From Spirochaetales bacterium (GTDB taxonomy: Bacteria > Spirochaetota > Spirochaetia > SZUA-6 > DRHE01), in contig DRHE01000452.1 in the NCBI GenBank assembly GCA_011049745.1, positions 1 to 12,818 on the forward strand: a DNA stretch of 12,818 bases. The letters are read 5' to 3'. The stretch's first letter is position 1. The number at the start of each line of letters is the position of its first letter. The notes beneath the pieces were generated by a model. That model had not been told where the DNA came from. It worked only from the letters and a program-made list of their open reading frames with translations, and ran no database searches. Made by a program: the position numbers and the translations under genes. Positions 7,536 through 12,818 of the stretch are shown one piece after another.

Positions 7536-9722
7536 TTATGAACCCAAGAATTTATTATAGAGTTTTTCCAGCCTTAAGCCTATTTCTGTTTCTTCGAGCT
7601 TACTGTAATCTACATGAGGTACTATATAAATTACCAATTCAGAGTTTTCCACTGATTCTTTCCTGGATTGGAATAGATAACCCAAAAGAGGTATGCTGCC
7701 CAAAATAGGCACTTTATTTACATGTATACTCCTCTCCTGCCTGATTAACCCGCCGATTACAAGCGGTTTTCCCGATAGAGTGCGAATTTTAGTATTTATC
7801 ACATTTTCCGAGGTCGGCGGAATGCTCCCCGATTCCGTAGAGACATCGGTCCCTCTCTTGGAAACAGTAGCCTTTACATCCATAGTAATCATACCGTTCC
7901 CTGAAACCCAACCCTTTATATTGAAGATCAATCCTGAAGTAATTTCCCGCGTAACGCCGGTGTATTTTGTGTTTCCATCTTCATCTACTTCTATTTCCCG
8001 GTAGCGGTAGGTTTCCGTATTCTGGAAACTGATCTCCTGATCAGATACTCCGATTAAAGTAGTATCAGCCAGAACCCGAGCCTTATTGGTGCTTAAATCA
8101 AGACTCAACTGTACTCCAAACTGGTAGCCGAATGTAGAGACAATATCGAAGCTTAAAGAAAGCAGGCTGCCTATAGTGCCAATAAAGGCGTTTTCTGTTC
8201 CGCCTGCTGTAGCTTTAAAAGAATCACTCCAGTTTATTGCTTCTCCGGCCTGATGCTGAATAACCAATACCTGGTAGCGTATCTGAGGAGCAGGCTGGTC
8301 AAGGAGCTCAAGTTCTCTATAGAATCTTTCTAATTTCTCAGGAGAAGTCTTTAAGAATACAACTGAAGAGTCCGACGTCTCAATAATCTCTTTTTCAGTA
8401 ATAGATGGAGGCAGTTTCTCCAACAGATCCTGAGCCTTGATATACTTCAATTTCACAGTAACAGTTTCTTCGGGCCTGTCAATTAGTTTTAGATATTCTT
8501 CAAGGATTTTTTTTCTTTCAGGGAATAGACGAATAATAAATGAGTTTGTATTGGGAATAATAATCGGCTCAATATATTTAAAAGCAGGCGGGAACATTGA
8601 TCTTACATTAGTATTATCCAGGTACTTCAAGTCAAAACGATAGTGTTTCTGCCCCTCATCGGGCAGATCAATTTTTTTGATAAACTCCTGTACAGGACCT
8701 ATTTCTTCCAGGCTGCCGCTTAAGATAATTGAATTGCTATTAACGTCGAGCTTAAAAAACTTGCTTGACAGCATTTCAGAGGGGAAAAGGTTTGATATTC
8801 CCTGGGCTGCAATATGTATTAAAGGCAGGCGTATAGTTGTCTTCAATTTCTTCAAGATATCACGCTGCTGGATTTCAAAGATGTAATAGATTTCTCCAAC
8901 TTTTGAATAGTCAGCATTAGCCTGATCCAGGATCAGCCTTAACAGCTTTTCAAAACTTTTATCTTTAAAACGAAGTTTCTCTATATACGAATCCCTCTGT
9001 AATAACAGGGAGTACTCATGGTCTGATTTTATAAAGAGATCATCAATTATTTCCCGGAACCGTGCTTTATCTACATCCATTGAGTATAGTTCCCCAGCTT
9101 TGTGAATCATATCGGTTTGAGCCCTGCGCCCTTCAGGAGCCTTTCCTTCATGTCTTGGCGGAATATGCTTTATATAGAAGTAATCTTGATCCGCCTCAAC
9201 CTTATAATCCGGGTATCTTTTTATAATAATATCAAGCAATTTTTGCGGTTCGACTTTTGTAATGTGAACCGATAGATTTTGGGATGGAAGCGAATCAAAT
9301 AGTATGGTCTTACCAATTGCTTTTGATGCAGCCCGCACTAACAGGTTTATTTCAACATCCTCACCATCCATGGATATTTTCCCTGTACGTTCGTCATATT
9401 CCACCTTAATGCGGGAAACATAATAGATGTTATTCTCTTTTCGAAGGTACATTTTATAGGTGTTCAAAAAAACTTTGATGGCTGTTTCAAAATCAGTTTC
9501 TGAAAAATAGTAGGAAGCTGATCCTTTAACCGTTTCATCCGGAATTATCGACTTGCCTGATATTTCTCCCAGGGCCAGGAGAATGTCTGTAATGGGCTGG
9601 TTTATAAATTGCATCTCTTTTATTTGTTCAGAAAAGATGGATAAGGGTGAAAGGTAAAAAAACAAGAAGAAGAGAGCAAATATATATATTGATCTTTTTT
9701 TCACAGCTTTTCTATATGCCAT
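7536..9722 (-). CDS. gspD: T2SS outer-membrane secretin GspD with three N0-like modules
   Basis: The 728-aa protein forms the outer-membrane channel. A signal peptide (about 1-31, basic MAYRKAVKKR then a hydrophobic core) is followed by an N0/STN-like module at about 36-105 (FINQPITDILLALGEISGKS). Two further segments, about 119-187 and 212-284, share the same pattern of helix, strand, short helix and a closing (I/F)YY-type strand. N1-N3-like secretin repeats follow at about 295-352, 360-415 and 420-477. The secretin core is at about 480-704, with the diagnostic VPILGSIPLLGYLF at 671-684 and SELVIYIVPHV at 694-704. Start ATG 9720-9722, overlapping the peptidase end by 11 bp. The family usually has a single N0. 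A C-terminal pilotin-binding S-domain is not obvious. Confidence 0.95.
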   Translation of the reverse strand: MAYRKAVKKRSIYIFALFFLFFYLSPLSIFSEQIKEMQFINQPITDILLALGEISGKSIIPDETVKGSASYYFSETDFETAIKVFLNTYKMYLRKENNIYYVSRIKVEYDERTGKISMDGEDVEINLLVRAASKAIGKTILFDSLPSQNLSVHITKVEPQKLLDIIIKRYPDYKVEADQDYFYIKHIPPRHEGKAPEGRRAQTDMIHKAGELYSMDVDKARFREIIDDLFIKSDHEYSLLLQRDSYIEKLRFKDKSFEKLLRLILDQANADYSKVGEIYYIFEIQQRDILKKLKTTIRLPLIHIAAQGISNLFPSEMLSSKFFKLDVNSNSIILSGSLEEIGPVQEFIKKIDLPDEGQKHYRFDLKYLDNTNVRSMFPPAFKYIEPIIIPNTNSFIIRLFPERKKILEEYLKLIDRPEETVTVKLKYIKAQDLLEKLPPSITEKEIIETSDSSVVFLKTSPEKLERFYRELELLDQPAPQIRYQVLVIQHQAGEAINWSDSFKATAGGTENAFIGTIGSLLSLSFDIVSTFGYQFGVQLSLDLSTNKARVLADTTLIGVSDQEISFQNTETYRYREIEVDEDGNTKYTGVTREITSGLIFNIKGWVSGNGMITMDVKATVSKRGTDVSTESGSIPPTSENVINTKIRTLSGKPLVIGGLIRQERSIHVNKVPILGSIPLLGYLFQSRKESVENSELVIYIVPHVDYSKLEETEIGLRLEKLYNKFLGS

Positions 9723-10239
9723 TAATAATACTATTGATAAAAGCCTCGATTTTTACTTTCAGCAAAAAGGAAATAACCCCGCCCAAAACCAGGAAAGGGG
9801 CAAAGGGAATACTCTCCTTTGTGGTCATTTTTTGTAACTTTATCATAACCAGTATAAACAATAAACCGGAAAAAGATGCAAAAAAAATTGCCAAAGCCCA
9901 GGCCCAAACACCTACTATAATAGAAATAAATGCTGATAACTTGGCATCGCCCAGACCGATTCTGCCTTTAGAAAAAATGAAAAAAAGCCAGATCAAGCTG
10001 AAACCCACAAAGGCATCGATCAAGTACCATGGAGAGAAGTAGCCCTGCAAGAGCCTGACAATCAATATTACCAACATACCTGAATAAGTAAACAGGTCAG
10101 GTATTTTTTTCTCTTTTATATCGTAATATAGTATTGACGCTAAAAATGGTATGGAAATGAGGCCTTCAACAATATTGATTTTACTGTCCGTCCTTTCTTT
10201 TTGGTTACCAAGAATACTAGCTGGATAAGGAACCTGCAA
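9712..10239 (-). CDS. gspO: Prepilin peptidase, A24 type, without methyltransferase domain
   Basis: This membrane aspartyl protease cleaves prepilin leaders of the pseudopilins encoded downstream. Catalytic aspartates are visible in YYDIKEKKIPD (Asp40) and GLGDAK (Asp98), and IPFAPFLVLGG (144-154) matches the family's GxPFAP-like segment with Ser for the first Gly. Several hydrophobic helices span residues 25-170. The typical N-terminal methyltransferase half of GspO/PilD, with its two CxxC pairs, is absent, and there is no room for it upstream (the preceding gene stops at 10263). The start is doubtful: the longest frame begins with TTG at 10237-10239 and has no good ribosome site. An ATG at 10247-10249 is out of frame and meets a stop after ten codons. 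A non-AUG start near residues 21-23 is possible. Confidence 0.85.
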   Translation of the reverse strand: MQVPYPASILGNQKERTDSKINIVEGLISIPFLASILYYDIKEKKIPDLFTYSGMLVILIVRLLQGYFSPWYLIDAFVGFSLIWLFFIFSKGRIGLGDAKLSAFISIIVGVWAWALAIFFASFSGLLFILVMIKLQKMTTKESIPFAPFLVLGGVISFLLKVKIEAFINSIINGI

Positions 10240-10262
10240 GTTGAGCCATAGTTAAGGAAGAA

Positions 10263-10736
10263 TCAGGCAATAAATTCAAAAACAACCATTATTATAGCAA
10301 GTACTGTAAAGCCAAGGCTTATAAATTTGAACATCATAGAAAATCGTTTATCCATATCTTCAAAGCGTTTGTCCGTGTACTTATGCATGTCCTCGAAGCG
10401 TTTGTCCATGTACTTCTGCATGTCTTCAAAGCGTTTATCAATACCTTCAAAGCGTTTGTCCATGTACTTATACATGTCCTCGAAGCGTTTGTCCATGTAC
10501 TTCTGCATGTCTTCAAAGCGTTTGTCAACTCTCTCAAAACCCTGCTTTATAATTTCAACCAGAGTTTTAATATCGCTTCGTATTTCATTCTGCTCTTTTT
10601 CATAACTTTCCCTACGGACAATATTTTCAGTTAAAAGCACAATATAGCGGTGTAGAGATTTTTTGTTTTTTACTTCAACAGCTTCTTCTAACTCTTGCTC
10701 TAGAATTTCTACGATAGCTTCCATTCTGCTCTCCAT
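10263..10736 (-). CDS. Coiled-coil repeat protein with C-terminal membrane anchor
   Basis: The 157-aa protein has a helical N-terminus (MESRMEAIVEILEQELEEAV), then hendecad repeats from residue 67 to 131 based on DKRFEDMQKYM (with shorter DKRFEDM or DKRFEGI units), and a hydrophobic C-terminal helix at about 135-156. Runs of DKRFE-type repeats are found in many bacterial proteins of unknown function; the 11-residue period predicts a slightly right-handed coiled coil, tethered by its C-terminus with the coil probably cytoplasmic. Start ATG at 10734-10736 without a clear Shine-Dalgarno. It stops 23 bp before the peptidase frame, so it may lead the T2SS transcript. I do not know its function. 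Confidence 0.8.
   Translation of the reverse strand: MESRMEAIVEILEQELEEAVEVKNKKSLHRYIVLLTENIVRRESYEKEQNEIRSDIKTLVEIIKQGFERVDKRFEDMQKYMDKRFEDMYKYMDKRFEGIDKRFEDMQKYMDKRFEDMHKYTDKRFEDMDKRFSMMFKFISLGFTVLAIIMVVFEFIA
10363..10515. repeat. Nested tandem repeats: 33-bp units in an 87-bp duplication
   Basis: On the plus strand, units start with aagcgttt: A1 10363-10395, B1 10396-10428, a short 21-bp unit 10429-10449, A2 10450-10482 and B2 10483-10515. B1 and B2 are identical; A1 and A2 differ at two bases. The order A-B-short-A-B makes an 87-bp duplication whose second copy lacks the short unit. All unit lengths are multiples of three, so copy changes keep the reading frame of the coiled-coil gene. 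Confidence 0.9.
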
Positions 10737-10748
10737 GTTTATAGGGTA

Positions 10749-10763
10749 ATCAATCAGATTGAT
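10749..10763. promoter_or_regulatory. 15-bp perfect palindrome upstream of the coiled-coil gene
   Basis: ATCAATcagATTGAT has perfect 6-bp arms around a 3-bp centre, 13 bp upstream of the ATG at 10736, within the only sizable gap before the T2SS block. The position suits an operator that could control the coiled-coil/T2SS transcript. No convincing -35/-10 pair was seen next to it, and short AT-rich palindromes arise by chance, so this is tentative. Confidence 0.3.
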
Positions 10764-10828
10764 CTTTACAAGTTATTACATGCCTTTCTGCTCTGATGCT
10801 TCAACTTTTAATTGCCAACAGGGTAACT

Positions 10829-12391
10829 TCAGTCCAGGGGTAGGTCTTTCTTATACTCGGCCAGATCATGAATGCCTGCCTCCAGCTTGCCCGCTTCGCT
10901 CATCCGTTCCATAAGCACTTCGCCGTTGAATACAGCCTCATGCAGGGATTCCAGATCCCTGTAGCCCAGGGATTGAAAGCATTTCTTGATCCCGCTTTTT
11001 ATCTTGGGAACCCATCTGGCTACCGGGCCCTTGGCGCGCACCATGCCAACGACCCCCTCTCCCACAATTCCAGCTGAAGCTTCCTCATCATAACGGTTGG
11101 AGCTGCCCCGCAACATGGCTTCGACGGCACCCATTCCCTTATAGCCCTTGAGTTTCCTGCCCTGGCGGTCATATATTACCTCACCCGGCGCCTCATCGGT
11201 ACCAGCCAGCATGGAGCCAAGCATAACACAATCGGCAAAGAGCAGACCTTTGCCGATAGCCGAAAATGTTGCATAACCCCCGTCTGAGATTACCGGTATG
11301 TACGGTTCAATATTATGTTCAGCGCAGTACCGGCGCACGGCCAGTGCGCAGGAGTAGGTTGCTGTAATCTGCGTACGGGTGCCGAGGCTGACCTGTGAAG
11401 TTGAGCAGATAGATCCCACGCCTTTGCCCACACGTATTGCATCAGCCCCCCATTTAATTCCCTGGACAGCTCCCCCTGCAGTGGCTACATTGCCGTAAAT
11501 TGCTTCTATTTCCGGATAGTTTGCCTTCAAATAGCCGAGTACATCTCTTTCATGGGCGGAGTTTCCATGTGAGCTGTCAACACATAAAAAGTCGACGCCC
11601 GCTTTGATCAGCTCTGCAGCTCTTTCCCTGGTCTCCCCCAGCTCCGTTTTTACCGCGGCGCCCACTAAGAGGCTCTTACTTGAATCTTTAATACTGTCCG
11701 GATAAGCCTCGCTTTTTTCGATATCCGTGCGGGTAACCAGGCTGTCAATATTACCGTCACTCGCAACTATCAGCAGAACACCGGCATGACTTTCCAGCAG
11801 TAGATCATTCGCCCGCTGCAAGCGTTGAAAATCATCTTCCGGCAGCTCTTCCATTCTGACAATTTGATGTTCCAGCAGCTTCAGCGGGATCATCCGCTCA
11901 GCTACAGCCAATTGGCTGTGCTTCCGGCCTGAATAATCATTCTTAGTCAACAACCCTACCAGCTTGTTGCCATCAACTATGGGCAGGGTGGATATTCCGG
12001 TGCTCTGCTGCAGCTCCATGGCTCTGGTTATCGGGTCCCGGGGCGACAGGGTTATCGGGTCCTTAACAAAACCATTTTCGAAGCGTTTAACCAGGCGCAC
12101 CTGTTCGCTCTGTTCTTCAATTTCCAGATTATAGTGGATGATAGCCGGGAATCCCTGCAGTGCTACTGCAATAGCCAGAACGCTTTCGCTCACATCTTCC
12201 ATTGGCGAAGCAACCAGGGGTGTTTTAATAGCAATATTCCGGGTGATCCGACTCTTTAAGCTGACGCTGCTTACCGGAAAATCTATTGTCCGCGGTTGAA
12301 GAATACACAGGTCATTAAAGGTCAGGCTCTCGCCTGAATATTTCTTAAAAAACTCATGCGCAGGCAGGGCAAAGGGGTCAATAAGCTCCAT
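10829..12391 (-). CDS. guaB: IMP dehydrogenase with CBS pair (divergent, eukaryote-like loop)
   Basis: The enzyme oxidises IMP to XMP with NAD+, the committed step of GMP synthesis in the cytosol. The 520-aa protein has a barrel start (LTFNDLCIL, TPLVASPMEDVSE), two CBS motifs inserted at about 108-230 (DPITLSPRDPITRAMELQQS, TLPIVDGNKLVGLLTK), then DSSHGNS (272-278), GNVATAGGA (300-308), the catalytic loop VGKGVGSICST with Cys329 and Thr331, SDGG (369-372), LGSMLAGTDEAPGE, and flap residues Arg433-Tyr434 with GEGVVG. CBS domains and the RY flap favour IMPDH over GMP reductase. The loop (GSICSTSQV) and the GFVKDPITLSP segment resemble eukaryotic-type IMPDHs more than E. coli GuaB. It has a higher GC look than the T2SS genes and its own promoter. 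Start ATG 12389-12391. Confidence 0.92.
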   Translation of the reverse strand: MELIDPFALPAHEFFKKYSGESLTFNDLCILQPRTIDFPVSSVSLKSRITRNIAIKTPLVASPMEDVSESVLAIAVALQGFPAIIHYNLEIEEQSEQVRLVKRFENGFVKDPITLSPRDPITRAMELQQSTGISTLPIVDGNKLVGLLTKNDYSGRKHSQLAVAERMIPLKLLEHQIVRMEELPEDDFQRLQRANDLLLESHAGVLLIVASDGNIDSLVTRTDIEKSEAYPDSIKDSSKSLLVGAAVKTELGETRERAAELIKAGVDFLCVDSSHGNSAHERDVLGYLKANYPEIEAIYGNVATAGGAVQGIKWGADAIRVGKGVGSICSTSQVSLGTRTQITATYSCALAVRRYCAEHNIEPYIPVISDGGYATFSAIGKGLLFADCVMLGSMLAGTDEAPGEVIYDRQGRKLKGYKGMGAVEAMLRGSSNRYDEEASAGIVGEGVVGMVRAKGPVARWVPKIKSGIKKCFQSLGYRDLESLHEAVFNGEVLMERMSEAGKLEAGIHDLAEYKKDLPLD

Positions 12392-12396
12392 ATAAC

Positions 12397-12425
12397 TTTA
12401 TACACCAACCCCGGGGAAAAAGCAA
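12397..12425 (-). promoter_or_regulatory. Sigma70-type promoter abutting the guaB start codon
   Basis: On the minus strand TTGCTT (12425-12420) and TATAAA (12402-12397) are separated by exactly 17 bp. The -10 element ends five bases before the ATG, so transcription would begin at or within a base or two of the start codon. No Shine-Dalgarno is seen upstream of this ATG, which fits a leaderless message. Confidence 0.45.
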
Positions 12426-12448
12426 GAATCAATACCAGTCAACCCTGC

Positions 12449-12465
12449 CTACCGATATCCGGTAG
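12449..12465 (-). terminator. Small hairpin after the cytidylate-kinase-like gene
   Basis: The minus strand reads CTACCG-gatat-CGGTAG, a perfect 6-bp stem with a 5-base loop, 13 bases after the stop at 12479. No T-run follows, so it is at best a weak or factor-assisted terminator or an mRNA 3'-end stabiliser. Confidence 0.3.
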
Positions 12466-12478
12466 ATCATTTACAGCT

Positions 12479-12818
12479 CTAGACGCCTACGTATTGGGGC
12501 TCGAAATAGAGCTCTGATATGACCCCTTTCACACCCGGCATCTCTTCCACCATTTGCTTACAGCTATCGATGATAGCCTGGGTGCCGGCATTACCCTTGA
12601 GCAGAACTGCGCCATCAGTTGAAATAACCTCCAATAATCTGATGGATAGCTTCTCTGTGTAAAGGATCCTGGTGATAATTTCCTGGGCCAGGCAGAGATC
12701 TTTGAGTTTCAATTCCTCTTCTACAGGGGCTTTTCCTATTTCATGAAGCGCATCCTTTATCAGAGCAGCAGCGGCAGCCACAGAAAGCAGACCGGTGTTG
12801 ATAACCAGGTCATATAAG
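12479..12818 (-). CDS. Cytidylate-kinase-like protein, C-terminal part with BON-like domain (5' end outside window)
   Basis: The frame is open to the right edge, so only the 3' part is seen. Reading in from the edge gives LYDLVINTGLLSVAAAAALI, which matches the YDLVINT-x-x-(L/M)S segment near the end of cytidylate-kinase-like (AAK/NMP-kinase family PF13189-type) proteins. It is followed by a C-terminal extension with a BON-like pattern (TEKLSIRLLEVISTDGAVLL, KGNAGTQAIIDSCKQMVEEM, PGVKGVISEL). A GTG at 12779-12781 could be taken for a start, but the upstream in-frame match shows the gene continues. Substrate cannot be assigned; the nucleotide-binding P-loop would lie outside the window. Family call is from pattern memory, hence moderate confidence. 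Confidence 0.65.
   Translation of the reverse strand, partial: LYDLVINTGLLSVAAAAALIKDALHEIGKAPVEEELKLKDLCLAQEIITRILYTEKLSIRLLEVISTDGAVLLKGNAGTQAIIDSCKQMVEEMPGVKGVISELYFEPQYVGV

Noticed and set aside
1193..8886. Numerous plus-strand ORFs of 60-170 codons across the T2SS genes
   Set aside because: All are antisense to strongly supported T2SS genes, with no ribosome sites or recognisable domains.
10247..10249. ATG at 10247-10249 as start of the prepilin peptidase
   Set aside because: It is out of frame with the peptidase and reaches a stop codon after ten codons unless a base is missing in the sequence.
10363..10515. CRISPR array (33-bp repeats)
   Set aside because: Units abut without unique spacers, are in frame with a protein-coding gene, and encode a regular coiled-coil repeat.
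10327..10634. Plus-strand and alternate-frame repeat ORFs over the coiled-coil gene
   Set aside because: They are by-products of the same DNA repeat; low-complexity, no start signals, and antisense to a well-formed gene.
10829..12391. GMP reductase instead of IMP dehydrogenase
   Set aside because: The CBS pair and the Arg-Tyr flap with GEGVVG fit IMPDH; GMP reductase is shorter and lacks both.
12779..12781. GTG as the true start of a 100-aa protein
   Set aside because: The frame stays open to the window edge and the upstream residues match the kinase-like family, so the gene begins outside the window.

Overview
This window holds one strand-uniform block, with every gene on the minus strand, from a Gram-negative (diderm) bacterium. 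Most of it is a compact type II secretion system (T2SS) operon. The T2SS part is AT-rich. The lineage cannot be fixed from the sequence alone. Three features would suit a spirochaete or another deep-branching diderm: the lipoprotein's relaxed lipobox with Phe at -3, the unusual T2SS gene order, and the PEGA/carboxypeptidase-regulatory plus TPR lipoprotein. This is a weak inference.

Reading in the direction of transcription (high to low coordinates): (a) the 3' end of a cytidylate-kinase-like gene with a BON-like C-terminus is cut by the right edge. (b) A 520-aa IMP dehydrogenase follows, with its own well-formed sigma70-type promoter so close to the ATG that the mRNA may be leaderless. (c) After a 92-bp gap comes a small membrane-anchored coiled-coil protein built of 11-residue repeats, with an 87-bp tandem duplication in its DNA. 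(d) Then the T2SS genes run almost without gaps: prepilin peptidase (gspO-like), secretin gspD, ATPase gspE, platform protein gspF, major pseudopilin gspG, minor pseudopilins gspI-, gspJ- and gspK-like, assembly proteins gspL and gspM, a gspC-like HR-domain protein, and a lipoprotein. Most junctions are 4 to 29 bp overlaps or gaps under 25 bp, so the set is very probably co-transcribed and translationally coupled.

Together these genes would make a complete T2SS. The peptidase matures the pseudopilins, GspG polymerises with an I/J/K tip, GspE powers assembly through GspF/L/M, and GspC links the inner platform to the GspD channel. No gspH or gspN is present. The gspC-like gene lies at the end of the operon rather than at its start, the secretin appears to carry three N0-like modules, the peptidase lacks the methyltransferase domain, and the GspI-like protein is very short with Asp instead of Glu at +5.

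The extreme left end (1-232) is a perfect 67-bp inverted repeat around a 98-bp loop. The loop, read on the plus strand, is the in-frame continuation (TPR helices) of the minus-strand lipoprotein gene. The first about 165 bases are therefore best explained as a fold-back chimera at a contig end, not as biology. The last nine or so residues of the apparent lipoprotein ORF are an artefact of it.
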